From positions 9,983,992-10,047,991 of the forward strand of contig OZ022261.1 in assembly GCA_963978905.1 (NCBI GenBank): a stretch of DNA of 64,000 bases, written 5' to 3'. The notes below the pieces were generated by a model, which made no database searches, was not told the origin of the DNA, and saw only the letters and a list, made by a program, of their open reading frames with translations. This stretch comes from Trichostrongylus colubriformis. Lineage: Eukaryota; Nematoda; Chromadorea; Rhabditida; Trichostrongylidae. The translations under genes and the position numbers were made by a program. Within the stretch, counting starts at the first letter, position 1. The number at the start of each line of letters is the position of its first letter. Below are positions 25,038 to 35,316 of the stretch, piece by piece.

Positions 25038-26220
25038 TATTAGGTTGTTGCAAAATCAATTTCGAAAACGGATCGCATGCTTCAAACTACTATAACTCAG
25101 CTTAAACACAAGTTTATCAATCGAAGAAAAAACCGTCAGGATCTACACTTTTTTGCCAACGAACAGGTAATGATTTTAAGCTTTCACTGTAAAAACTACT
25201 ATCATGAGAATCAACGAACTCAAGGAAGGCACATTCAACATCGTCTAAATTAGCAAATTGTTTCTGGCGCGGTTGAGAATTGAGGGCTCGAAGAAAATGA
25301 TTTTCTGTGGGGGAGAGGTCGGGAGAATACGCTGGGTAAGGGAGAACTTTTACACACAAGTGTGTCAATTTTGGCCGAGTGATTTGTGAGGTGTGTGGCC
25401 CTGCGTTGTCCTGCAACAGGATCCGGCCCTCTTCTATTCACCACCGCCGGCCACAATTTTTACAATTTCCTATACATTTGCTCCGGATCACAACCCTGAG
25501 ACTCTGCTGTGATTGGTTGACCATGTTGCAAGAATTTATAATAAATTACACCTTCACAACACCACCACACAGTAATCATAACCTTTTTAGGGTGAAGGTC
25601 GGGCTTAGGAAAAGTTTTTGGAGGAGCCCTCATCTACCCAGACTAATTACCGCTTCCTGCTATCACAAAGAACCCATTTTTCATCCGCAGTTATAATACG
25701 GCTTACAAATGGCTCATTTTTATGGCGAACTAGGAGATTAGAGCAGGTGTCGAAACGTGCCAGACGCTGCTCATCGGTCAGGTCATTAGGCACCCACTTC
25801 GACATCTTCTTCACCTTGCCGATTGTCAGCAAATGTCTCGCCACTGTAGAGTAATGTACGCCTAGGCAGGGTCAAGCGTTCAGATGAGGAAAATTTTCAA
25901 AAAATACGACCCCCCCCCCCAAAAAGGGCCTCAATACGACCCCCCCCCTTTCACTTATGTTACTGTTAGTTTTCATTTTGCAATAAATAATAAATAAATG
26001 CAATAAAAAATGAACAAAATATTCGTTTATCGATAAATTACAAGAAATTTGCTTCAACTGGACTAAACAACCATCTATGCATATTCGCCCGAGCCTGAGC
26101 AGAGGAAATCTCCTTCCCCCAGGCTTAGGCTAACACAGGATAAGAAAAACTCGAATTTGCTTCATCAAAATCATTTCATTGCAAAATTCGGACCTAATTC
26201 GGCTAGTGCTACGGCCTCTC

Positions 26221-26273
26221 TGCGCTCTAACCATAGCGTTAGAGACCGTCTCTAACGCTATGGATAGAGCGCA
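26221..26273. repeat. 26-bp-stem hairpin with 1-base loop
   Basis: TGCGCTCTAACCATAGCGTT... (26221-26246) pairs with 26248-26273 at 25 of 26 positions, separated by a single C. It lies inside the hAT-like element. Hairpins this tight occur in subterminal transposon regions; function unknown. Confidence 0.85.
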
Positions 26274-26577
26274 GCATACTACTTTTTCCACCCTAAGTCC
26301 CTAAACACCGAGGGAACATTATAAAACAACAAGAAAACAAAAAGAGGAACGAATCGCAGACAAATATGCGCGAAAAGAATAGGTGCGGCTGCGTTGCGAT
26401 CTGAATGGAGCGCGTTATCTCCCCCATACTAAATTCCAACATTTCAAAAATTCTCTAAACTCTACCTAGAGCCCATTTTTCAAACAGCTGTAAACTGTTT
26501 TCCTAATAATTCCCTTAGACCTATCTATTGGCCACTTGCTTGCTCCAATGGTTGCTCAGTTCTCGATATGGGTTTTT

Positions 26578-26918
26578 TGATGAGGATTTGATGAGGAAAA
26601 TTTCGAAGTGTTTCACGGAAATGGCCATTACTTCCTTCAAACTTAACCATATGAGTTCGTTTTGGTGAAGCAGGGTCTGCTTGGTTGTCGCTTTCGAATG
26701 ACTATCTGAGCTATGCCATATCTTCAAAACGAAGGAAGATACTTCAAGAGAAACCTGATGAGGATTTGATGAGGAAAATTTTGAAGTGTTTCACGGAAAT
26801 GGCCATAACTTCCTTCAAACTTAACCATATGAGATCGTTTTGGTGAAGCGGGGTCTGCTAGGATGTCGCTTTCGAATGACTATCTGAGCTATGCCATATC
26901 TTCAAAACGAAGCAAGAA
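26578..26918. repeat. 178-bp tandem duplication
   Basis: The unit beginning TGATGAGGATTTGATGAGGA at 26578 recurs at 26756. The copies differ at only a few positions (for example CATTACTTCC against CATAACTTCC) over about 160 bp. It is internal to the hAT-like element. Confidence 0.9.
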
Positions 26919-27046
26919 AAATTCAAAAAAGCCACTTGAGGAAAGCTTTTTTTCGTCGAATTTGCGAGATCTTCCTACGAATCTTCCCAAAAATCGATTC
27001 ATTGTTATTCAAATTTTTCCAGTATGCATCCTTCGCTCTCGGAGGC

Positions 27047-27409
27047 CTAGTGGGAAGGCGAGAAGCGTCGGTCAGCTTTTCTGAGGGATGCGCCATGCAT
27101 GAGGATTACATTCACATTCTCAATGAATACAAACGTTTTTCCGGTCCGCATAGTGGCCGCTAACACCAGATTACGTACTTCCAATCGTAGTAAGATATGA
27201 AAGAATTCCATATCAGCTATTCCGCTTTCATCCCATTGTTTCTGGAGTGTCCATCCACGGTGGTACCCGTTGACAGATATCGCTTTCCACGGCTTATCGG
27301 TGAATTCCGGAGGTGTCTCTGTACGTGGTTTCGGTGTCAGCGGACCAACGAAAGAGTTATTGGTACTGGCCGGTTTCGTTGTGGATTGCGCCATGCATGA
27401 GGTTTCCAT
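27047..27409 (-). CDS. unidentified open frame inside the hAT-like element
   Basis: This is a 120-codon frame starting METSCMAQSTTKPASTNNSF, followed by a proline- and threonine-rich stretch and then WKAISVNGYHRGWTLQKQWD and GIADMEFFHILL. I do not recognise the family. The first ~75 residues look protein-like in composition; the rest (after about 27185) may be intron or noise. A possible donor (GTACGTAA) follows the LRLEV region. It could be a captured host exon or the first exon of a transposon protein whose remainder has been lost. The ATG lies about 190 bp inside the element's end, a plausible 5' leader. Confidence 0.35.
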   Translation of the reverse strand: METSCMAQSTTKPASTNNSFVGPLTPKPRTETPPEFTDKPWKAISVNGYHRGWTLQKQWDESGIADMEFFHILLRLEVRNLVLAATMRTGKTFVFIENVNVILMHGASLRKADRRFSPSH

Positions 27410-28085
27410 GATGATTAAGTTAAACTAGTTTTGGGTTCGAACCCATTTAGTCAATTTAATCACCTCACCCAGTACACTTTAGACCCTGAGCCTGAGAAAT
27501 TCTGCTGATCACTGCCTACCTCAACAATTACGACCCCCCCCCCTCCTAGCGGACCAAATACGACCCCCCTGTTGAGGATTCCTCAACGGAGACTTGACCC
27601 TGCGCCTAGGTCTTCTGCTAACTACGAGTATTTGTTGCTTCGACGGCTCTCCTTAAATCTGCTTCATTAGGCGACGACCTACGGCCGCGACCCGACTTCT
27701 CTTCAAAATCAAAATCGCCAGAAGCAAGGTTTTTAAACCAGAGCTTCACTGTACGTTCGCAAGGACAATTCCTCCCAAAAACACTTCTGAGATTATCGGC
27801 TGCCTCCGCTGCGGAGTGTCCCAATTTAAATTCGTAAAGCATGATGACTTGATAGTCGCGTCGGTTCATGATTATACGCAGCCCTGGAAAAGGCCAGCTG
27901 GAAAATTTAGAGCGACACTCATAGAAGCTTTTCAAATAGCAGGAAAATCTACCAAATGGAATGCCTGGCTTTCCTTGGAATGGAATATTTCAGATTAAAA
28001 AGTCTACTTATTTATACATACCTTAAAATCGAAATTAATTTTGCAACAACCTAATATTATGAAATCAAATCTTCGACCTTCACTC

Positions 28086-29110
28086 AGAGGGATCGTCCGC
28101 GGAAATTCAGGTTCTTCTGTTACCCATATATTTCTATTGTATTAGGTTGTCGAGAAAGTTCCTTCGTTTTTTAAAAACTTGCTTTTCTCCCTCAAAACTG
28201 CTCTCCAGCAATTTCTTCTGTACATGTATATGTAGTAAAAGTTCTCACGCATCTACAGGTATTAATGTCCTTCATCTCCCGAATAAACTTTTTCGGTAAA
28301 ATAATTATATCAAAGGTCAATGCCATCTTCACTATCAAAAATTTTTCATTGAATGGCGTTAGATAGGGAAGGGAAATGATATTCCGATGGAGCAAGACCA
28401 GGGCTATAAGGTGGATGGGGCAGCACTTCCCATTCAAGCTCGAGATTTTTTTGACGAGTCAATTTTTCGGCGAGTCTTCCCACATAGTGAAAAAGTGACT
28501 CGCCAAAAATTTCTCGAGCTTGAATGGGAAGTGCTGCCCCATCCGCCTTATAGCCCTGACCTTGCTCCATCGGACTATCATCTTTTTCTTTCCCTATCTA
28601 AGGCGATTCAAAGAAAAATTTTTGTATTGAAAATGAGGTTGACCTTTGATATGTTTATTTTGCCGAAAAAGGTTATCCGGGAGATGGAAGACAATAATAC
28701 CTGTAGATGCGTGTGAACTTGTACTACATGTGTATGTACAGAAGAAATTGCTGGAAAGCAGTTTGGAGGGATAAAGCACGTTTTTAAAAAAAACGAAAGA
28801 ACTTAATATTTGCTTACTCAGGAAAGCGTGCAAAGTTTCAAGCGAAAAAAACAAAGTTTTGGATGAGACACAGCTTCTCAAATAATGGCCGACGGAGTGG
28901 GCGTCCTAGTAGGCACGGCCACGATGACTCCAGGAGCAATGAGGCTACGATCACTTGGTCAGGGATGTAGAGTGAGAACTTAATCAACGCTGAACGCGGA
29001 AATTCGAACTACACTCTGGCAGCCGACGGCTGTTCAAATATTGTTTGTCGGGAATTCAAGAGTTGCTTTTTTTTTAGATTTTTCGATTTCTGCTTCGAAA
29101 CCAAGGAAAT
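28086..29110 (+). repeat. D-type repeat, copy 2, split by a mariner palindrome
   Basis: GGGATCGTCCGCGGAAATTC and TGTTACCCATATATTTCTAT (28088-28141) continue after 28807 with TATTTGC, a TTTCAAGCGAAAAAA block, GAGTGGGCGTCC and, near 29030, GCCGACGGCT.TTCAAAT. The last part matches the inverse of 35400-35520. The outer end resembles the PAL family terminus, so the two families are probably related. Confidence 0.65.
28142..28806. mobile_element. palindromic mariner derivative (665 bp) inserted at TA
   Basis: The left end TTAGGTTGTCGAGAAAGTTC has a shortened inverse at the right (CGAAAGAACTTAA). TA flanks both sides (28140-28141 and 28807-28808). The two halves are inverted copies, each holding the 3' end of a mariner transposase gene. 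On plus, LELEWEVLPHPPYSPDLAPS and DYHLFLSL are readable, including the third catalytic Asp; on minus the copy reads YSPGLAPSEYHF. The first two thirds of the gene are absent. Confidence 0.9.
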
Positions 29111-30675
29111 TTCTCGGTTCTTTCCGTATGTGTTCAACCAATACACTTTATCTAGCAGAATGATCTGAAGAAGGATTCAAATCATGGAATTTCTGTAGAT
29201 GATCCTCCTAAGCCTATTACTCTACAGTACAAACCTTGGAGTAGTTGACACACTCATACAATAAGTAATTGTGAGTTAGCCAATATTCATTTCGGAGTCC
29301 ACGCCTTTTCAAAAGAAACCAGTACCACTCCTATGAGTCCCACTTACTGCTAGACTGATCCAGTGACTACGCCTAGTACAATGCCTTACTGGTACGATAG
29401 CCCTGATCTAATCACACAACATATCGTTTTTGGTAGTAATCCTATCTTCTTTCTGTATGCATGTGAATCAATGAAAAACCCATTTCTCGCTTGGAGGCAG
29501 TGAGAACGTTCGATACCCACTTGTTATGGATTAATCTGTTCTTGTTTGTTGCTTTTTTTGCTGATTATTTACCGGATAATAAATGCTTTTCTGAGGATTG
29601 AGTACTGATTCATGAGCATACGTTGAATATTTGCTACTGAAGCTGACAAATGGTGTATGGGTCTCCGTGGTGTAATGGATTAGCATACAGCATCAGAAGC
29701 TTGAAGTTCACGATTCGAGTCATTTATGAAGTAGACTGTTTCACCCATAACTCGGTATCCTCGTAACGGCGGCAGTATCGCGGACTGCGGCGATCATTAG
29801 CAATTAACAAAAACCAAAAATGCACATAAAAATAACCAAAAGTGAATAAATTACTCAAACAAGGAATACACCGGAGGCCATGCTCGAAGGCGATTCAGTG
29901 AGTTATGGAACCAGAAGTTCTTGTTGGGTCCCAATAGCTTGCTCGTCAACAAGAACTCTTGTGTTGCCCCAGATAGGATATCATATTTATAAAAGAAGCA
30001 TTCAGAGAGTATGGAAAATATGGCTTATTTTTTAAACACGACAAGTATGACGCTTTCAAAAGCTGTGAATCGCCGCCTAATTCCATTGGACAAAGGCTTT
30101 GTGACCGTCAGTCGGAGTCTTCAAAGTGATCAAATACCGCTTGCGGCGAAATACACGTAATAAGGTACACACAGTGTGAACAACATCTGATTTTCGAATT
30201 CTCAAAGCAAATCCTCATCCATGGATGCTACGGGAAAATTTAATCCCCTTTCTAAAGATATACTACACTCGTGAGAGTTTACCATCGATTTGTCACTATT
30301 TCAGCACGTGTTTTGAAAGCTAGAATTACCATTGGGGGTAATTTTGGCCACTTGTGGAATAAGTATGGAGTATGGAAGACAAGATGTTTGGTAATGCAGC
30401 ATCATCACAGGAAAGGAATGGTTGAAAACGCGAGAAATACGTCCCTCCCTTCTCAATTCTCAATTCTTTCCTTTCGCGCCCCATATGTCTCTAGCCGCTG
30501 AGGGGTGACGCAGACGGTCAAGAGCTGAGCCACCCTGCCGCAAACGTGGCCACGCCTTAGGAGAGACTCGAACCAGTGCAGCGAGAAGCCCGAAATGCAG
30601 CACGGCGAGATCGCCATGAAGATCCCAGGGCGCAATTTCCAACGTTAGGTTAGCAGCAGATGATCTCTTCTAAAC
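29111..30675. other. unassigned DNA containing a tRNA-like relic
   Basis: Apart from the tRNA-like sequence at 29661-29731, no gene or element ends were recognised. Confidence 0.5.
29661..29731 (+). pseudogene. tRNA-like pseudogene or tRNA-derived repeat
   Basis: TGGTGTAATGGATTAGCAT matches a tRNA A box/D arm, and CACGATTCGAGTC about 30 bases later resembles a T arm/B box. An AGC-loop-GCT helix between them has a 7-base loop ATCAGAA, which would give anticodon CAG. The first seven bases (GTCTCCG) do not pair with the 3' side, so there is no acceptor stem. I call it a defective tRNA or the head of a SINE. Confidence 0.5.
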
Positions 30676-31108
30676 TTAAAGGAATCGTCCACGGAAAATG
30701 AGTTTTTGTGTTACCCATGTATTTATGTTGTATTTGCCTAATGTTGGCCTCATGCAAAATTTCACGCGAAAAAATGTGAATCTGGCTGAGATACAGCACC
30801 ACAAAGCGCGGTCCCAGTGGGCGGGGCCTCCGTGTAAAAGCCTCGTCCCGTCTTCCGCCGCCGTTGGGAACGGAGAGTAGGACTGTTTACGTAACCTTCT
30901 GTTCCTACAATGCGTCTCCGACCACGGCGTACGCGGTACGAGGCTTTTACACGGAGGCCCCGCCCACTGGGACCGCACTTTGTGGTGCTGTATCTCAGCC
31001 AGATTCACATTTTTTCGCATGAAATTTTGCATGAGGCCAACATTAGGCAAATACAACATAAATACATGGGTAACACAAAAACTCATTTTCCGTGGACGAT
31101 TCCTTTAA
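30676..31108. mobile_element. PAL palindromic element, copy 2 (433 bp)
   Basis: It runs from TTAAAGGAATCGTCCACGG to CGTGGACGATTCCTTTAA. It differs from copy 1 at roughly a dozen positions, so the two spread recently relative to the old copy at 13637. Both arms keep GTGGGCGGGGCC plus TGTAAAAGCC facing inward. The flanks are AAAC and ATTTC, with TTAA shared by both ends. Mirror-image open frames are not genes. Confidence 0.9.
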
Positions 31109-32283
31109 ATTTCATTTGAATGGAGCATGTCTTCACCGTCCTGCTTTCTACACTGTTCCTAATGATGCCTTTGAGCATCCGTAAGTTGTGTGGAGGAATA
31201 TGGACGACTTGAACCAGCCAATTTCAGAAGAAGTCACGATTCAGTGAGTAGACCACTTCGGGCTTTGCGCTGGTTGGAACCCCTGGGTTTAGCTTCCTAC
31301 GTCACGCGCGTGGCTTGACCCTTTGAATGCAACGTCAGTCTATGTGTAGTGGTATCGAGAGCCTTTCTCTGCGTACTATAGCAATACTTGTTCTCAATAC
31401 TTGAGTAGACCCCCGTTTTCTGATGACTATTTTTAGCACAGTATACAGGGCTGTTTACAGAACTAATTTCTGTACAAGCGCAAAGGTATGAATGAGAAAA
31501 GCTGTTTCTTTGAAATAGTCACCAATCGAACACAAAAACGGCTAAAGTTACAAATACTTTTACAGCTTAGTTAGTTTACACTGATGCGTTTACTTTGACC
31601 AAGTTATGGATTTTTGTTGTATGGACCGCCCATCGGGGGTGCGCTCCGCCCACTGGTGCGGTGCTCTTCCACGTTTTTCAGAAACTCATTGCTGACCGTA
31701 ATCCATCTTTCTCCCACGTTTGACTAATTTTGAATACCAACTGAATTTTCGTCCTGAGGACCGAGTATTCCTGTGCCAGCACCGCCCACCGTGGCATGAG
31801 CTTACTTTGGTTCATTCGTACTCAGCACTTCTTGTACCATCCATCCCGAAATCGGCGCCATGCATGTTGGTTTTCATGTAAACCCCAATTTCGCAACAGA
31901 CAAAGGGTCAGACGGAGGGATGGACGAGCAAAAGGCGAAGGGTTATATAGCTCGGACCAGAATGAGAATAAAAGTGGTGTAGAAGTCTCAGCAGTACACG
32001 GGATCAACACGGTGCTCGTAGAGCATGAGTGTGGGTCTCCGTACCATTGTACGCTAAAAGCTTCGCGTAATATTTTAGTTTGATGTAATGTAATGTGCAC
32101 TTCAATGCATTCGCGAGCGTGCCTGTTTTTGGAAAGGTCACGAAAGATACTACTGAAAACTTACAAGGAAAGTTTTTGTCCGGCATCATAGCATATGGAC
32201 GTACTGCTTCATTTACAAATGAGCAGAACAGTGAACTCAGTTAAAACTGCGCACGGCTGTAAGTACCATGTTTAGGGGAAGAG
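31109..32283. other. unassigned DNA
   Basis: No gene, RNA or element ends recognised. Open frames on both strands around 31796-32100 lack motifs. Confidence 0.5.
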
Positions 32284-32956
32284 AAAAACTCACTGGCGAG
32301 GGCATGTAGCGCGTGCTGGGTGACGTCACAGCCACCGCGGGCGCGACGCTGGCCGATGGCCTACGCTGCTGGTGTAGCGTTTCAGTGAGGGTAACCTTAC
32401 GCTCACCTTTCTCACGTTTTAAGAGAGCTGGTCTCTTTCTGCCATGTGCTTCACCACGTGGTTATACACCAGACCGATGAAAGCGTAAGCTCGTGAAGTT
32501 CCTCCATTTTTAGACTGAAGCAAATGCAAAAGACTGAACTGGACCGTCACACCAAAAAGACAACTCTCGCAGTTATACATAATAATGCTTGCAGGAGCAA
32601 GATGCACTCGCCCTTGGGTGTGTGCCGATTGGTCCAGTTTTCGCTTCGCGGCGTCGCACTTGCGACGCCGTCAGTACGAGACGTTTGGAATTCCACTCAA
32701 AACGCAATGTGGTGGTACCGTGAAGGATCTTCAAAGATTACAGTTTGGAAGCTTCGGAAGTTCGCCTATGTTGCTGTTGTTGCTGTTTCAACAGATAAAG
32801 TTGCAAACAACTCGCACTCGCTGCGCGAAAATTCGACCAATCGGCACGCACCCTCGCCCTTGAAACACATGGCAGGAGCATAAGCCATCGCCCACCGTCG
32901 CGCCTCGCGGCGGCTGTGACGCCATCCAGCTCGCATGCGCTCGTAGGTGAGTTTTT
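32284..32956. mobile_element. 673-bp fold-back carrying a nested MITE
   Basis: The left end AAAAACTCACTGGCGAGGGC is matched by the inverse of the right end (AAAAACTCACCTACGAGCGC). The arms continue through GACGTCACAGCCACCGCGG (left) and its inverse at about 32889-32930. The GTGTGTGCC MITE 32617-32853 sits between the arms with a 9-bp duplication. No transposase. Confidence 0.8.
32617..32853 (+). mobile_element. GTGTGTACC MITE, copy 2, exact 9-bp duplication
   Basis: It runs from GGTGTGTGCCGATTGGTC to GACCAATCGGCACGCACC. TCGCCCTTG stands on both sides (32608-32616 and 32854-32862). Internal blocks (GTGGTGGTACCGTGAAGGAT, TGTTTCAACAGATAAAGTTG) are shared with copies 1 and 3. Length and duplication suggest a Mutator-like non-autonomous family. 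Confidence 0.88.
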
Positions 32957-34002
32957 GTGAAGTCCCATGTTTACATGGGCAGGCACCAGCAATCTCTAAC
33001 TAAGAAAGCAGCCCAAAAAGTAGTCAGCACTTGAGATCCCTCATAAACGGCTCAACAAGCTCGTACAGATTTCCCGAGAATGCTTACAAAAAGGATCCAG
33101 ACGTTTCCATCAGCAGAATACGCTTCTTTACTATGGTGATTATTCAATGATTAATACTACCTACGGTTGCAGTTTAGGTTGCTACCTATAAGTACCTAAA
33201 AAAAAGTGGTCTGTGGACGTCTAGAAACCCTTCGCTATTCCATCCGAGAATTGTCTCCTCTCAAATTATTACTATAAGCAATACGAGTGCTAGGGAGAAA
33301 AAAGAAACAGAGATTCTCGCTCAATCTCAGCCCTGAAGGAAGATGTAATTCGACGACACCAGTGGCAATCCAATTGTCGAGAAGATTTTAAGTCATGCAA
33401 CCCCCGATCTATGCTTCTTAGCTACCTGCCCCTATACCGAGGGTGTTTCTCCAAAGATAAGCAACTGATGATCACAGGATTGCAACCTAGCAATTCAGTA
33501 CTAAGTATGATTATTGATCGAGACCTCAGAATTCACCTCATCACTTCATAATCACTACGGAAGAGATGGTCGTCGAGAAGGAATCCACTAGAAAATTTCG
33601 AAAATGCAACCTTCTCCACCTTTCAACTCAAAATACGACCCCTCCCCTCGGCATTCTTAGACCAGTGGTTGATCCTGAGCGAGACCCTACAAGACGCTCT
33701 ATTTTTAAAAGAAATTCAGAAACTTAAGAGCAGAAAAGTCCGAAGCACAAAAATGGGTTTGCAGTGGAAATGGAAAGGGGAACTTTCTAGAATTCCGCAT
33801 TTCCGAAAAAATCCCATGATTGATTAAATTACAAAATAGGAGAAAAGCTCTTGCAAGAACGTTTAATTACATGGAACTTCCCTCAAAGTGCATTTAGAGT
33901 GGAACAATCATCTTAAATCCACTGAAAAGAGCAATAGTGCAGCAAATTTCTTCGCATGGCTGGTTCCGAAAAATAATTACGTTCTTTCCAGAATTGAAAT
34001 AC
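32957..34002. other. unassigned DNA with a fragment of the TACGACCCC family
   Basis: 33560-33690 has AGAGATGGTCGTC, AAAATACGACCCC and GATCCTGAGCGAGACCC, resembling 2968-3055 and the hAT-like ends. Otherwise nothing recognised. Confidence 0.45.
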
Positions 34003-34122
34003 CATATTCGCTAATCGTCACGACCAGGGAAAGTTATTAAGTTAGTTAATAAGTAAAAGTTATATTCGTTCTTACTAAAAATAGAAATTAACTTTCCCTG
34101 ATCGTAACGAGTAGCGAATATG
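34003..34122. repeat. 120-bp fold-back
   Basis: CATATTCGCTAATCGTCACG and the following AGGGAAAGTTA pair with the inverse at about 34085-34122, with a few mismatches. Loop is about 45 bp. Probably a tiny MITE or hairpin. Confidence 0.7.
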
Positions 34123-35316
34123 TTCTTATATTCTAGAGCTAGGCACGATGTCAAATGCGATGAAATATGATTTGATTTGAACTTATTCACATTTCGACCT
34201 AAGAACTACAACTTCCACTTCAATTGCTTGGATATCGCGTCGATTCCACCAATGTCAATCAATTTGTATGAAAGAGATCCCAAGTAAACTGTGATGCCTT
34301 CCCTGAATTCAAAACACAAGCAAAAACGTCCTGCTCCAGGGTGAAACGCAAACACAGTTCGCGATGGGCAAAACTAAAAATGGCCACTTAGCAACAAATT
34401 AACAGGAATTTACAGGGTATTAAGAAGAGTATTCGAGCCATTTATTTTCTTGGGGGGGGGGGGGGGAACTGCTCTCAAAAATTCACAGATTCGCGTTTGC
34501 ACCGAGCTTGAGAACGATGTAAAGAGCTCATTTTTGTGATTTTTTTGTGAGTGAGAAAATTCTACTAACAAGATCGGCAGCAACAAGGTTTTCGGAAAAA
34601 TTTTTACCACGTCATCATATGTTTATACAAATTTCCAAAACTGATAATAGATGTGACTAGTTGTCTCCTGTGAGCAGGTAATTGTATCCCCAGTGTTCAT
34701 TACTCGACAATTGACAGCAACTTTGACGCATGATATGTTACCGTCTAAACAAATTACTCACAAAAAACTATGTTCGTGAAATGAAGAATCTTTTATGGCG
34801 TATAAACGAATTCATGGAAAATTAAAAGTAGTAATTTTGTTTTTTTATCTTAAATGAAAGGGGCAATGATAGCACGATGCTGAAGGTCTCTACTACACAA
34901 TGGCTGAGGATGCCCCAACAAGCGCAGTAGGAATAGCTTATAGCGTAGAATCTTTGAAGGGAAGAACAGCGTACTGCGTAATCATACTCGACCACAAATT
35001 CCGATCGATAATCGGGATGTGGACCATATTATCAGTTTCTATACCGCAGAATCACATAACATTGACTGTTGACCAGAAAGTGAGGTGGGCAGAATAATCA
35101 CTCGAGATCACTTGACTCTTCTTCCTTTTTGAAGCGCTTCACTTTTCTCCATTTTCGGATCAAAATGATGCAAGGGTAGCTGCGCGTGTTGTGGCACAAC
35201 GTCGTGTATCGTGTTCTATTGCACCAATCCTACCTAACGGCACGGTAAATCCATTTATATGTTACACATAGCGTTTACAGGGGATCGTATTCAGAAGTTT
35301 TGTACGGAATCTTTCG
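34123..35316. other. unassigned DNA with a G15 run
   Basis: A run of 15 G lies at 34452-34466. A 65-codon frame at 34900-35097 has no motif. Nothing else recognised. Confidence 0.5.

Larger units (their letters stand above)
25867..27602. mobile_element. hAT-like element, 1736 bp, inserted in mariner 2
   Basis: The ends are CAGGGTCAAG and CTTGACCCTG, a perfect 10-bp inverted repeat. CGCCTAGG flanks both sides (25859-25866 and 27603-27610), an exact 8-bp target duplication. Eight-base duplications and CAGGG ends fit the hAT superfamily (inference; P and Merlin elements also give 8). Subterminal TACGACCCC motifs with C-runs repeat at both ends. Inside are a tandem duplication (26578-26918), a long hairpin (26221-26273) and an unidentified open frame (27047-27409). 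No hAT transposase is recognisable. Confidence 0.88.
25117..27869 (-). pseudogene. mariner 2 transposase, interrupted
   Basis: It encoded the same transposase type as mariner 1. Starting at 27869: MNRRDYQVIMLYEFKLGHSA, CERTVKLWFKNLASGDFDFE and GRGRRSSPNEADLRRAVEAT up to the insertion at 27611. After it, from 25858: MARHLLTIGKVKKMSKWVPN, then ITADEKWVLCDSRKR (first Asp), a frameshift, MQDNAGPHTS (second Asp), YSPDLSPTENHFLRAL (Glu at the third position), FVDSHDSSFYSE, and a stop at 25117-25119. It retains more family consensus residues than mariner 1. The insertion and frameshifts make it inactive. Confidence 0.92.
25040..28054 (-). mobile_element. mariner transposon 2, split by a hAT-like insertion
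   Basis: The ends are TTAGGTTGTTGCAAAATCAA (25040) and the inverse of TTAGGTTGTTGCAAAATTAA (28054), flanked by TA (25038-25039 and 28055-28056). Without the insertion it is about 1271 bp, almost the length of mariner 1 (1268), and clearly the same family. The interrupting element occupies 25867-27602. Confidence 0.93.

Noticed and set aside
26753..26775. CTGATGAG followed by GAAA, like a hammerhead ribozyme core
   Set aside because: The sequence between the two motifs does not form stem II, and it is part of a tandem duplication.
27434..27446. GGGTTCGAACCC, like a tRNA B box
   Set aside because: It is a 12-bp palindrome with no A box or stems around it.
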